A stretch of DNA of 64,000 bases from Aureobasidium sp. EXF-3400 (taxonomy: Eukaryota; Ascomycota; Dothideomycetes; Dothideales; Saccotheciaceae): positions 112,177-176,176 of the forward strand of contig SWBL01000064.1 of assembly GCA_024195585.1 (NCBI GenBank). Direction: 5' to 3'. The notes under the pieces were generated by a model. The model worked only from the letters and a program-made list of their open reading frames with translations. It searched no databases and was not told the DNA's origin. Both the position numbers and the translations under genes were made by a program. Below are positions 1-12,567 of the stretch, piece after piece. Position 1 is the stretch's first letter. The number at the start of each line of letters is the position of its first letter.

Positions 1-598
<598 letters not shown>

Positions 599-994
599 GT
601 CTGGCAGAAATGTGTGAGTCTTGCTTGGAGAAGTTCAAGCACGTCAATGACAGCCGTCACTTCCATATGGAGATGGCGGGGCTTCGCGGGGTTGCCATCT
701 GCTGATTAGGTAATGAGATGGAGCTTAGTCATCAAGTCGAACGTGTCCGACTCACACCAGGTCAACATGCTGAATTCGTTACAACGACTTCAAAGAGTGT
801 ATACAAAGTTGTTTGACAGATCTTGGTCAGAGCCAATACGTAGACTGAAGCCGTGTCGGATCTCTAGTAAGTCTAACAGGTCCTAGCCGCTCGAAGGGAA
901 CATGATTTGCCTAGTGAGAGGTGCCTATCAACCTTCAACTTATATACGGTCCTCACCTGTCCATCTGTATACTTAACACCTGTAAAGATTTAGT
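599..994. promoter_or_regulatory. Divergent intergenic region between BNA6 and the epimerase-like gene
   Basis: This 396-bp gap must hold the promoters of both flanking, divergently transcribed genes. A TATA-like element (TATATA) lies at about 940-946, roughly 50 bp upstream of the ATG at 995. No other coding or RNA feature is visible. Confidence 0.5.
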
Positions 995-2251
995 ATGCCT
1001 AACAACATTCTTGTAACTGGAGGCTCAGGCTATCTGGGCGGAACCCTTCTGCATCGCTTGAAGCTAGCTGAACTTCAAACTTACAACACCCTCTACGCTC
1101 TGGTCAGGACCAAATCTCAAGCTCAAGCCGTCAAGCAATATGGCGCCCAGCCTCTGAACTTTGATTCTTATAATGCCGAAGCGGTTGAAGAAGCTGTGTT
1201 GAAATACGAAATCAACATCGTCTTTTTGCTTCACGATGCAATCAAACCTGGGGCTCGGGTAAACTTCATCAAGGCGCTCTCAACTTTGAAAGAGAAGAAT
1301 GGGACAGAGGTGCATCTACTACATGTAGGCCCGGATATTCTTTGTCTGGGATCAGCAATATTGATGATTTCAAGACCAGCGGAGCAAAATCGATCTCCTC
1401 GCACGTCAACGCACCCGTGAACGAACCATTCTCGGATCTTGGTGAAACAATCTATGAGATCCAGAAGCACACGGATCCTGGAAGCTCGATCTTGTCTCAA
1501 GTAGGTCTTTTTGCTACTGGCTGCAATCAAAGTTAACAGTTCAGCTTGTCCAGACAAACAACACTGTGACCGAGCTCAGCGCGTCCCTCGGTGTCCGCAG
1601 CTACGTTGTTATGCCATGTATCGTTTGTATGCTCCTTCTGAGAGCTCAAGTTTTGGTACAACAGCACTAATACTTACATTCAGATGGGAAGGGCGAAGGC
1701 TTCGGCAACCAGATCTCCATACAGACTCCCGCCATAGTGAATGCCGCAAAAGCAGCAAAGAAAGTCTACAGAGTAGACTTGGATCGTCCCGTGCGTAGAC
1801 ACTCGCTCCGGTCTGCTCGAATCATTGCTAAACCCAGGTCCAGGTCTGGCCAGTCTGTCATGTGGGCGATAATGCCAATCTATATATTCAGATTCTTCGC
1901 AACATCCTCTCAGGCAAAGAACAGGATTATGGAAAGAAAGAGTATTATCTTGCTTCTCCCGGTAGCGTGGCCTGGGATGACATATACGCCCATATGGCCA
2001 AAACACTTCACGAGCGTGGCATTGTTACCGACCCTCAGGTTAAACCAGCCGATGACGCTGCGCTTGAGAGAATGGCTGCCGGACTTGGTTGTGGTAAAGA
2101 CCTCGTGGCTCTACAACTAGGTGGGAGATGTATGCTCACCGCGGAGCACGGAAAGAAGATCGGATGGCAGCCACAGTATCCTGCCGAGCATATCTTGGAC
2201 GCACTTGAGGAGGAGGTGGACTTGATCTTGAGAAACAAAGGCAGGGATTGA
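995..2251 (+). CDS. NAD(P)-dependent epimerase/SDR-like oxidoreductase, five exons
   Basis: Exons are 995-1324, 1375-1500, 1554-1626, 1684-1790 and 1844-2251; introns are 50, 53, 57 and 53 bp. The 347-residue product starts MPNNILVTGGSGYLGG, an N-terminal Rossmann fold with the GxxGxxG dinucleotide motif. Later blocks HTSGAK and the stretch around SYVVMPCIVYGKGEG resemble the substrate-side region of atypical/extended SDRs, where a Tyr and Ser/Thr normally act in catalysis. A C-terminal part with VGDNANLYIQILRNIL and SPGSVAWDDIYAHMAK matches the common ending of fungal NAD-dependent epimerase/dehydratases. The substrate cannot be told. No biosynthetic cluster surrounds it. The first intron uses an AAG acceptor and is the least certain boundary. 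Confidence 0.85.
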
Positions 2252-3495
2252 ACCTTGGCCTTCCACGAGACAAGCCGCAGTGTAGAAGACGACGAAGATA
2301 GCTCAAGGTCGAACGATAGGTGTTTGCAAGTCAAACCATAGGCATCGTGGACTAAATCGCGGCGGCAGGGGTGATACGGTCGAGCATGCAGTCATCCTTA
2401 CGCTTTCAGACTCCACTCGTACTCGTATGGATATGAAGTTGTTCTCGAGGCTCTCGCATTGTGGCTGCGGTAGATCTGTAGTGTGATGTGGCGTGCCAGG
2501 TGTGACGTGATTACGAGGAGGGTCGAGATACTCCCTGACTCGACCATGCCGCCAGTGCATCATCCGACGTCGCCCGGAACTTTAAAAGCCAAAGTAGACC
2601 TCAAGTCCCGTTGAAGAGGTGCCTTAGTTTCGTGGCCGACGGCGCGATGGCCGGATCTCAAATGCTCTGGATATATCGTGCATGAAACTGCCTGCAGCAT
2701 ATGCCATGTGTGTTCATGTCTGACGAACATCCTGCGAGATGTGTGTTCCACAAAATTGGGATTCGTTACCAAACTGCGAAAGAAGCAGCATGCAAGACCC
2801 ACGCACTAGCCAAACTTGCAGGTACTCGCTATACCATTCTTCAATCTCCTATGCTATACACACTGGCCCAGTGGCTTCCCGTGTGCGGGTTTTATCCTGG
2901 CTAAATTATCTTGGAAAAGCTTGGAAGGTACAGCCTTCCCGCCGACTCGCCGGTGTGAGCGGCCGGCTTTTGATTTCGTCTGCCAGACTCCGTTTGACAT
3001 ATGCAGGGCAACTACCCAGTGCAGCAGAACTGACAAGTCTGAAGCCTTCTTGTCACATTCGGCTGACGATGTTGTTGCATACCTTCGTGTTCCGTCAGGG
3101 CATCAAGGTCGAGTCATGCCCGGAGTCAGGACACATTCTATGTGATAACGACCCCAACAATCATCACTTCCCCGCAGACCACAAACCCCAACATCGCCTA
3201 TCTTTCCCTTATCTTTTTGACCCCAACCCACACCATGTCTTGGGCGGCCATCGAAACAGCAAAGAAGCAATCCCATCCAATCGTGCTCATATCTCGTCGG
3301 TCACCCTGGTCAATGGCCATGATACAGTTGCGGCTCTTCGAGTTCCTGCTTATCGTCTCACGTGGCTCATCAAGATACGATGTTGGGGTAAGTCATGACT
3401 AGCACTCCAACATGGACTACTCAAGTACGAGTATCCACTGTCGTTCTTGATCTCCAGCATTCAGTGTTCTGTCCAGCAGTGGCAATAGATCCATC
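2252..3495. other. 1.2-kb gap, no convincing gene
   Basis: Open frames at 2701-2904 and 2739-3398 exist but lack clear homology or codon consistency. Short stretches such as LAGTRYTILQSPMLY (frame of 2701-2904) recall NmrA/SDR proteins, so a relic is possible. A GTAAGT motif at about 3389 and a possible AG acceptor near 3422 could mark a 5'UTR intron of the permease gene that starts at 3496. Confidence 0.3.
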
Positions 3496-4945
3496 ATGTC
3501 TTCCACACCTTCACTCCAGGAAAAAGGTCTTCACATAGGAACACAACCAGGAGAACCTGACAAACTTGAAGGCATCACCGAGGACTTTGAGGTCTTCAAG
3601 CAGACTGAAGATGGAGTCAACTTCCGAACCGTAGGATGGCCAATGGCTACCGTCATCTTCCTCAAGACCATTTTCGCCCTCGGTGTTCTATCGATTCCGG
3701 CAGCAATGTACTCGCTAGGTGCTGTCGGAGGCTCGCTCAGTGTCATCGGTTGGCAGGCCCTCAACACCTATACAGCAGTACTGCAAGGAGACTTCCGAAA
3801 CAACCACCCCAGATGTCACAGTATTGCCGATATGGCGGAAGTCGTCGGAGGAAAAGTCATGAAAGAGTTGACGGGCGCTCTGTTCATCGTCGCCTACGTT
3901 ATCCTTACTGGCTCTGGTATCGTGGGCGTGTCCATTGGTATCAACGCCTTGTCCCATCATGGTGCTTGCACTGTCTGGTGGGCCGTCCTAGCAACTTTCT
4001 TCGTGGCTCTCGCAGCCTCAGCACGGAAGTTCCACCAAATTGGCTGGCTTACGTGGATTGGATTTGCCTCCATCTTCATTGCAGTCTTTATCCTTGTCGT
4101 TGCAGTCACCACCCGCGACCGTCCTGCAGCTGCTCCTCAAACTGGCCCCTATGAGTTTGGCTTCTATGCCATAGCCTACCCTAGCTTTTCTGCGGGCATG
4201 GTTGCTTCTTGTACGATCTTCGTGTCTGGTGCTGGTACCAGTGCTATGCTTCCTGTCATCTCGGAGATGAAGAACCCAAGAGACTACCGCAAGGCTCTTT
4301 TCATCTGTATGGGCATCGTCACTGCTGCCTACCTCAGCTTCAGTCTTGTCGTTTACCGCTGGTGCGGCAAGTGGGTAGCTAGCCCTTCTCTAGGCGTAAG
4401 TCCTCTTCACCCAAGATCTTGTGTATAATCTCTAACAATCCTTACAGAGCGCGGGTCAAACCATCAAGATGGTCTGCTACGGTATCGCTTTGCCCAGTCT
4501 GGTCGTCAGCGCTTGTCTCTATCTTCACGTTGCCGCAAAATACATCTTCGTCCGTGTCCTTCGCGACTCGCAACACCTGCAATCCAACACCATAGTCCAC
4601 TGGGTCACCTGGCTGTCTTGCACTTTCGGTCTCGCAATAATCTCTTTCGTCCTCGCGGAAGCAATTCCCATCTTCGAGTACTTGCTGTCTCTTGCCGGCA
4701 GTATTTGCTTTGCCCCTCTTGCCATTGCTCTCCCCGCTTGGCTCTGGATCTATGATCACTGGGAGTATCGCAAAGGCAGTACTGGAAAACAGATCATGTT
4801 CTGGATGCATGCATTTTTCATCCCATTGGGTATGTTTATTTGTGTGGGAGGTACTTATGGTGTTGTTGTACAGATCAAGCAGGCATATGCTTCAGGACAG
4901 ATTGGATCTGCTTTCTCTTGTGCTGATAACTCCAACTCTTCTTGA
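3496..4945 (+). CDS. Amino-acid permease of the AAAP family (Mtr-like neutral amino acid transporter)
   Basis: Two exons, 3496-4395 and 4448-4945, joined by a 52-bp GTAAGT...TTACAG intron; product 465 residues. The cytosolic N-terminus (about 45 residues, with EGITEDFEVFKQTEDGVNFRT) precedes the typical fungal AAAP first helix region GWPMATVIFLKTIFALGVLSIP. About 11 hydrophobic segments follow, separated by short loops. The conserved block with TIFVSGAGTSAMLPVISEMK occurs in the middle. The family imports neutral or aromatic amino acids at the plasma membrane, as Neurospora mtr does; substrate specificity here is unknown. The gene ends with a short cytosolic tail rich in Ser/Asn. The start ATG is the first in frame and fits the family's length. 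Confidence 0.92.
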
Positions 4946-5130
4946 GAGTGATGTGATGGAGAGTCATGTCTTTATGTTTGTTTACGAATTTATCTGTTTT
5001 TATGATAATCTTGGATTCTTTTTCGATGACTTTTAAAGTAAAGATATATCGTTACCTTTGTGTAAATTCATTTTCTTGGGAGGCCTAAGGTATCAATAAG
5101 TCTTCTACTTTATATCAACATTTCAGCGCC

Positions 5131-5561
5131 TTGCATGTAATTCAGTGGATGTTTGTGGCCTTGCTTGTTCCATTGGAAATCTCCTGTACCGCTAAGGAAA
5201 ACTATCCTCTTGGTCATTACGATCCTGATATCGCCCTTGGAGACTTCGTTGATAGTATTTCATTGATGTCGACCGCGCCTAACTCTGTGCCTCCATTCAC
5301 TCTGCTATCACCATTGGCAATGCTATCCTCGCTTTCTCTAGCACTCAAATTGCTTCCTTGCCTGATCAACACGGTGTCAGCATCCTTAGCGACGACTATT
5401 ATGCCGCTACAATTCTATGGTCTGTCAAGAGCAGTTTCCTTGGTACTGCACCGACATGACGAAACCATCTCCGGACTGGTTCGACGCGATTCCCTCCAAC
5501 GTGGCATCTGGCTTTTCTGCTGTGACCACATCGTGCAAGAGAGGTAAGATCAACGACAAGG
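5131..5561 (+). pseudogene. Possible decayed secreted-protein gene
   Basis: Three overlapping frames carry protein-like segments in order. The first is hydrophobic, beginning near 5149 (MFVALLVPLEISCTAKENYP). The second holds a Ser/Ala-rich stretch (SAITIGNAILAFSSTQIASLPDQ). The third holds KPSPDWFDAIPSNVASGF. The last resembles the P-x-W-[FY]-x-x-[LI]-P-S-x-V motif seen near the C-terminus of small fungal secreted proteins. Frame changes occur without convincing splice sites, and the first segment opens at a TTG. I read this as a broken gene, convergent with the 5562-6352 gene. It could instead be chance open frames or a gene with unusual introns. Confidence 0.28.
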
Positions 5562-6352
5562 TCAGTTTCCGCGCTTCTTGCCCCAAACCTTCACCTTCCC
5601 ATCAATTTTGGCGAAGTACGCTGTGGCTATATTCAAGGTCAGCTTTAGTCACTTCTCGAGTTGGGATGGTAAAAAGTAGTTGACTTACGAACACCTTCGC
5701 TGTCGACAGGGACTTCAGGAGGCAAGTCAGGGTAGTCAGGGTGTACTGCACGAGATTCAGGGCCTTGAAGAGAAGCAGCAGGCTCAGAAAACTCGTATTC
5801 TGAGGTTTGAGGTTTGGTCTTTTGCTCCCTAGCTGTTGTAGCCTTCTTTGGGGTGGGTTTGGGCGCAGTGGCCGTGCGGGGTTTGCTGTTAGTTAGTAAG
5901 GCGAGTGGTGGCATCAAATCTTTGAATGATAGAGCTTGCATGTCGTCGTTGATGGTGCCTGATGTGTTGCTTCTTTGACGCTCCTTGCCCTTGGAAGCCC
6001 TAGGCTTTGTGGTGGCAGCAGGTTGGAGGACGGTGATGTTGTCTTCAGCATCTGAACCTGGGTCTGGATCGTAGACGGATTCCTTTTTTCTGGCAGGTTC
6101 GTAGACGGTAATATTCTCTTCGGCATCCGAGCCTGGATCAGGGTTGTAGACGGGTTTCTTTCCAGCAGATCTTGAAGTAGTGGTTGGTTTAGTCTTGTTG
6201 TTAGGAGCCTTGGACTTGGTACTGGTAGTGCTTTTGGTAGAAGCCGTAGGGTCGGGGACATCTGGTAAGACTGTAGTGTTTGTGTCGTCGGACGCGCCAG
6301 TCCTAGATCTTAACTTGGACCTGGTCGTCATGATATGATCGTTTTCAGCCAT
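5562..6352 (-). CDS. Low-complexity acidic/basic protein of unknown function with a duplicated acidic motif
   Basis: Exons 6352-5689 and 5626-5562 with a 62-bp intron (GTAAGT donor, CTGAC branch, ATAG acceptor) encode 242 residues. Without the intron the frame would run into a non-conserved tail; with it the protein ends AYFAKIDGKVKVWGKKRGN. The N-terminus is Ser/Thr/Lys-rich and likely disordered. Two imperfect copies of a motif, V-Y-[ND]-P-D-P-G-S-D-A-E-[ED]-N-I-T-V, lie near residues 68-83 and 92-107. A further FKDLMPPLALL segment and a basic C-terminus follow. The charge pattern suggests a nuclear or scaffold protein, but no family is recognised. Confidence 0.75.
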
Positions 6353-7785
6353 GTTTCTTGACTTGTGGTCGTCTCAAGAAGACAACAGGTAGGAGGGATA
6401 TCTTTTCTATGATCAGGATGGAAGCAGAGGTTTATATGTGATGGGCAATCGATTGAGATAAAAGCGGAGACGAGGCATTGTCCTGAGGCGTCTCATAGGT
6501 CTATAAAAGACGAGAGATGAAAGACACAACGAGTTGGTGGTCTCCGGAGACTTCTCCTGCTTGCCGTCAAGATGTGAGACACAATTTCGAGACAGGACTG
6601 ATTGGAACCCACGAGAAACAACACACATGATTTTGACCTTTTTATCCAAAAGACAAGCACCTTATGTGCTCATATGTGCCACGGCTCAGTCGTAACAAAA
6701 CTTAGTGCTTTCGAGACCTTAATGTCGTTCTTGTAAAGATACTAGCTTGCTATTTTCTGTCAAATCGTCTCCCAGTGCCGACACCAATGTGCCTTCCTGT
6801 TGCTTGCCGCTTTTCTTTGTTACCTCTATATTCAAAACTTGATCTTATGGAATAGGCAAGATCCTTCCGCATACATGGAAGATGCGATGGGGTATCAGAA
6901 GACCAAAAAAAGAAAGAGCTCCTACTCCACCGCACCTTCTGTCGGCACTTCGCTCTATATAGCGACGAATTGTCAGCAGTTGGCGAAGCGAAATGCTCAG
7001 CCATAGCGGCCTCGCCTGAGATCGAACTAAGAACATGACGCCATGTTGGTCTTTGCTATACATCATTATTGTACTGGGCGGCGCAGCCAATATACTGAGA
7101 CGCTCTTGAGTTTCAGTAAAGAGGATGTTCAAGTGTAGTTGTATTGCTATATCGATAGCATAGAGTTTTCTCAAAAAGCTTACTTGCATATGTCAATCTA
7201 AAGTTTGTCCCTTTAGAACGCAGTTACATACTTACCTTTGGTTACTGCAGTAGACAGCAAGATCATCACCTAAAAAAATGCAGCATACTTTGTTAGAACC
7301 AGAAGTGTCCAGAGAGATCTGCTGCAATCACCTCTTTCTGCGGATCTACCTCTGTTTGGGAAAGCATAGTGCATCTTAATAGTATGCTGTGACAGGCTCC
7401 TGCAGATAGGAAGGAGCTTTTGAAGGCTTTATCATGTCTTGTTCTTGCAAGTTCAGAACTTCATCCATAGCAACGTACACTTGCATCTATCTCTGTTCAA
7501 CATGAATTGAGGTGAGAAGTCACAGACAGTCGTAAGCACTCATTGGCAAATCAATAAAACTTTGTTTTGATTTTGGTCTCTCGCTCTTGCTCTCGCTCTC
7601 TTTCTTCTCGGGTTATGTTCACTTTTTTTGCCACTCTCGGATCCCGTCCAACGCCATGCTGAATCAAAGCTCTCGCATTAAGCACAACCTCCCTAGCAGA
7701 AAAAAAAAACAGAACAAGAAAAAGAGACAAGAAGCGGGAAGGATATCAGGGAGGAAGTGGAGAGAAACAATCATCAATTGTCCAC
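6353..7785. other. 1.4-kb gap holding the promoter of the 242-residue gene
   Basis: Both flanking genes point left, so this region carries the upstream region of the 5562-6352 gene and the 3' flank of TAF2. Open frames at 6413-6649 and 6845-7189 show no homology. A CT-rich tract lies at about 7577-7612 and an A-rich stretch at about 7700-7730. No tRNA could be folded. Confidence 0.4.
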
Positions 7786-10700
7786 CTAGGCAGTCGGCTT
7801 TTTGCCAAACTTGAGCTTGAACTTTGGCTTCTTCTCTTCGCCGCCTTCAGAGGGACGTGGGCTCATTGTACCAGTTGTAGTGGCAGTGGCAGTGCCATTG
7901 CTGGTTCCTGGATGGTTCGTCGTCATGGGGCTTATTGCGCTCAACGGTGCTGAATCTGTCTCTTGCTTGATCGCACTTATGCCATTCCAGCTTCTGAACG
8001 CACCGACGCTTGCGCCAGTTGAAAGTGCAGAGGTGACTTCAGAGCTGGCGAAGAAGTCCCCGTTGCTGCCGCCGCGAGCTTGCGAACCGCTAGCTGCTGA
8101 TGGTGCAGGGCTGGGCCGTGCTGATGCAGAAGTGTTGATTTTAGCAGGAATAGCAGGTTTTTGTTTTTGCGGTCTGTAGCCTGGCTGAGGTGCTTGTGAG
8201 AGAATCCTCTGCAGGCGTTTCTGCTTTGTGATTTTCAGGCGAACGACCTTAGACTTGCCAGGCCTGTCGCTTGCTGTAGGCTTTCGAGATGGTGCAGCGG
8301 ATCCAGGGGCAGATGCGCCAGATACTGCACGTGATGGTGTTTGCGCGTGTATCTTTCCAAGGTTGAGACTCGGGCTCTTTTCCACTTTTGGTGTTGCAGC
8401 TGTACCGTTTGTCGGCAGAACAAGATGAGGGCGCTTAGGACTACTCGCGCGTGGCTCAGCCGTTGAGCTCTGCTTACGCTTGAGGGTGATTTTCATAGAG
8501 CCACCCGGAGTAGAGACAGGCAGTGGCGGAGGAGACATGGCCGTTGTGGGCACATTCACAGGCTTTGGGGCTGGAGGAGGCTGAATCTGATGCTGCGCGT
8601 TAAGCTGTCTCTGGAGCAACTCCTGTGCTGCAGCCAGTTCGCTTTCCAATCTTTGTTTCTCCTGCTTTTGCGTCTTAAGATGGTCCTTGGCAGCCTTTGA
8701 GAGTGGCCCGTTGTACTTGAGATTATGCTGCTGCACCAACTCAAATTCACCGAGACCGAGGCCTGTAGTTGGAGCCGTACGGTATCTTTCCTTCTCCTTA
8801 AACTGCACTTTGCCTTTGCCGAGGTGCTTGGCAGTGTAGAAGTGAGGCAGGCGGAGGCGCACAATGAGACCATTCGATGCATCATAGATCAGGGCTGCAA
8901 CATCCAGGAACGATACCACTTCAGGTATGGCCAGCGTTGGCGATTGTATAACATGCCATAATGCTGCCTTGAACGTCTCGTCATCTATAAGAGCAGCCTT
9001 GAGTGCAACCAAAGCGATTTCCGGCGGACTTTTTCCGGCAAGATCCTCTGGCAATGGTTGGACAGCCAAGGGTTCTTCCTGTTCGAGAACAAGACCTCCG
9101 GTTTCGATAGGCTTTGGAGCCGGTTTTTCGACTTCTTCTTTCTTCAAGGCAATTGAACCCAGAGCTCGGCCCAATACTCGTAGTAACTGGTCTCTGAAGT
9201 AGGGCGAGGGATCATCGCATAATGAGTACAGCAGATATTTGAGGATCTGCGGTCGCCTTGCAAGTTTGAGTTGCACAAGGGAATCCCATGCTGCTAGGCG
9301 AACCTCGTCGGCATTGCCGGATTGCGTGTACTGTAAAATTTCGACTTTCTTGTTTTTCACCACGCCATGTTCGAGCAGTTTTCGCATGCATTCGAGGGCT
9401 GTGACAGAATAAATGTTTCGATAAGAAGAAATCCACTCGTCAATGCGGCGATAGCGTTCAAGTTCGTTGATGGCTTCTTTCTGGAATTTCTCATCTTCGA
9501 TGTTTTCTTGCATCAAGTCATCTTCGTCATCAGGGTTAACGGCGAAGGTCTGTTGTGGTGCTGCAGAGGCTATCAAAGACTCGGCGAGACATCGCATAAG
9601 CGTGGAAACATAGTAGCAATCGGAGAACTGTTTGTCTGTCAATGTCTGGTAGACTAAAATCGGCACACATATCTTACCTCATTGTTGGAGTTATCGTTGA
9701 ATTTGAGCTTATCAACGAAGAATCTCCTCACACTCATTGGCACCTTGCCACGTTCATCTTTGATATGAGACAACGCAACTGGGATCGCTTTTTGAAGCAG
9801 GTAGCTCATACGGTCCGAGAAATCGTTGGCGCGAGGCATGGGTGAATCGGCAAAGCAGAAGAACTCCTGGAAGGCTTTCTCAAGATGATACTGGCCCACC
9901 CAGTTCAAGCTTGGTGTAGCACACTTGGTGAGACCCTCGGCCGCTAGCGTCCGAATACCATGGAAGTATCGACGATCCATTAATGTTCTGACGAGAATGG
10001 TAGACATCAAAGGATGAGCGTTCTGTTTCAAGACGTGCTGCAGTGACTGTGAACATGTTAGCCTGCTATCCTACACTCCCAAAGCTCGTTGCTGCTTACC
10101 TCGTATTGTGCGACGACATCTCTGTCTTGTTGCAACTGACTGACGTACATGTAGATGGGCATGATCAAATCAATTTTGCCAATCCACTCGAAGTCGGCGT
10201 CCATGCGAATCCATTCGTAACTTTCTTGGCCCATTCGATCTTCCTCTTCTTTGCCCCAATCAACCAGACGCCAATCTTTGACTTCATCTTCTGATTGAAG
10301 AACGTCACCAAGACAGTAGAGCAGCACATCGTTTTCAGCTTCTCCACCAAGATCGATGCCGTTGGCAGCCATGGCTCGCTCCTTCGCACGCTTCGATCGT
10401 TTTAGACGCTTGTACTTCGTATTGTAAGGAATCTCGATCTTGGTGTGCGTGTCCTTGATCTCCACGATATGCTCATATGGTGTGCCGTCAGCTTCGTGGA
10501 TACGTATAGTCATAGGTCCGGTAAAAGGGTCTGACACTTCTGGAGCCCAGACTTCCGAAACCTGCTCCTTCGCCTCTCTCATGAAATTAGAAGGCTGGAG
10601 GTCAGGCTTGATCTTACGCTCGCGCTGCGTTTGGTAGATGTTCATCTCCACAACCAGTTTCTTTTTGTTGAACCGCTGGTTCACTTTGAACAGCGGACAA

Positions 10701-12567
10701 CCGGCACCATATACCCACTGCTTGAAAAATGCGTCGAGTTTAGTATGACCCAGCTTCTCACAAAGACGATGGAACCAATCAGTAGAAAGTTCACCATTCT
10801 GTAGGTCGCCGGTCTTCGCGTTGAGCAACAGTCTTGTGATGATTCGTCCAACACCCGACGATCCACTCGCTTTTGTGAGTCGGCGATCCAAGATGAATAG
10901 AACCACTGCGGATTTAAGAGCCATGAAATCGTACTCTGAAGGATCAATATCGAGCTGGGCGCCAAGTTGATGGATACTGTATCGCTCAACGTCTTGTTCG
11001 AACACTTGTTCAGAGGCAAGTTTTTGCTGATAACGGTATTCATTGTTGCCAGCAAGCTTCCTCATGAATGTGTCTCGCATGAAACCAGAGATACCAGTGA
11101 TGGCCCACATGTCCCGAGCTTCTTTGGGAATTACATTCACGCCAACCCATTGACTCGCAAGAGCGTGTACGAGTACGCGAGTGTTTGCATCCAGAGGTTC
11201 GATAATGTCTTCTGGAAATAGTAGTCTCGTGCTACAGATTGACAAGGAAGCTGTGTGCGCCACATCTTGTAACAAGTCATCAACAAAGATGAGCTTGTAG
11301 CTGGAGAATGGGAAGGAGCCGTAAACAAGGACAAAGTAGTCGATCGCCTGATCCAATTGTTAGTAAGGTTTAGAAATGTTGTGGCAGTTTTAGATAGTAC
11401 GTACCTTGGCCATTGGCATGCAAGTGTTCCGTAGTTCTTCTGCTCTGCCTGGTAAGCAGAAGCCGTCAACTCTGATAGCATTTTGGCCAAGCTTGTCGTC
11501 CTCATCAACTTCTCTAAAATCAGTAAGGTCAACGTGCTCAAAAGGACCGATGGCAAAGCCGATATGACGAGCAGCAACCGGAGCAAAGCAGGCAAAAGAG
11601 ACGGTCCGCCAAGTTGGATCCTGGGGGTCAAGAATCTGAAATCTGTCAGATAACGCAATACTAGTATATGTTTGAGACTGCATACATCGTCTGTCATTTC
11701 ACCTGAGCACACAATGCTCAAGTCCAAGGATTTCTCTTCTTCGCTGAGGTTAATCAGGTACTCGTCCCGTGGCTTCTTTTCTTTTTGGTCGGTCCCAGTC
11801 ATATCCACATCCCCCTCGGCAGAAGTCCTTTGCGGCGTCTTCTTGAACGCATCGCCCAGCGTTTTGTGGCATCGTATTGAGATCTCCCACATGCAGCGGG
11901 TTGTGGCATCATCGACGCACGGAAACACAGAGCAGACAGCGCCCGGTCCCAATGTATTCCTGGTGTAAAGATGTGGATATCGTGAATCTTGATCCGAGAA
12001 ACCGACAAAGTGGAGACCATCGCGGAAACTTGTGACTTCGAACTCTATCGTGACTCTCAAAGGAGCATATCTAAGCAACGGTTCCTGGGCATGTGATGTC
12101 GTCGGAGTCTCGGCTTGAGCAGGATAATCGCTCTCTTGCCTTTTGAGGCTATCCCTGGCGAGAGCCGAGGTGGCATCAGTGTTCAGCTCCTTGATTTTGA
12201 CGCGCGAAGGTATTTCCAGGGCCAGTTCAGGGTCCGGCGATTGCTTGATAGCGCCCTCGATCTTGCTACGGAGGTATTCATGCTGGTTGGCTGTTGTTCT
12301 CCCTGGAAGCTTGATCTTCCGGTATGGGTCGGAGTAGGCAACTTCTGCTTTGGAGCCCTCGACATTGGCGGTTAAAATACGAGCCTGGCGACAGTTCAAG
12401 CAGATAGTCTTGAGATCCTTGATTTCCGGTTGGATGGTGATTTCGGTAGAGCCAGAGATGGACTGCCTCGCGAAATTGACGGTCAGATCAACTTTCTGCG
12501 ATACAACCGAAAAGCCGAGATCCAGTGATTGCTCGGTTGGAAGGGCGTTGTCAAAGTAGCCCGGCAT
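7786..12567 (-). CDS. TAF2: TFIID subunit TAF2
   Basis: Five exons (12567-11686, 11635-11405, 11347-10100, 10046-9678, 9627-7786) with introns of 50, 57, 53 and 50 bp give 1523 residues. The N-terminal two thirds is the M1-aminopeptidase-like fold of TAF2, with SQKVDLTVNFARQSISGSTE near the start and VFPCVDDATTRCMWEI. The zinc-peptidase HExxH motif is replaced by HALASQW, so the enzyme is catalytically dead, as known for TAF2. The HEAT-like region contains KFNDNSNNEFSDCYYV across the last intron. The C-terminal 450 residues are Pro/Ser/Ala-rich with basic patches (KITLKRKQ, VVRLKITKQKRLQRIL) and a Lys-rich end. It helps TFIID bind initiator DNA. An upstream TTG frame was ignored; the ATG at 12565-12567 fits the family. 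Confidence 0.95.

Noticed and set aside
2739..3398. 219-residue plus-strand ORF
   Set aside because: Its composition is unlike a folded protein, it overlaps another open frame, and no family is recognisable.
6990..7070. tRNA-like T-loop (AGTTCGATCTC on the minus strand) in the 6.4-7.8 kb gap
   Set aside because: The T stem has mismatches, no matching acceptor strand or A box was found, and only five outer bases pair.
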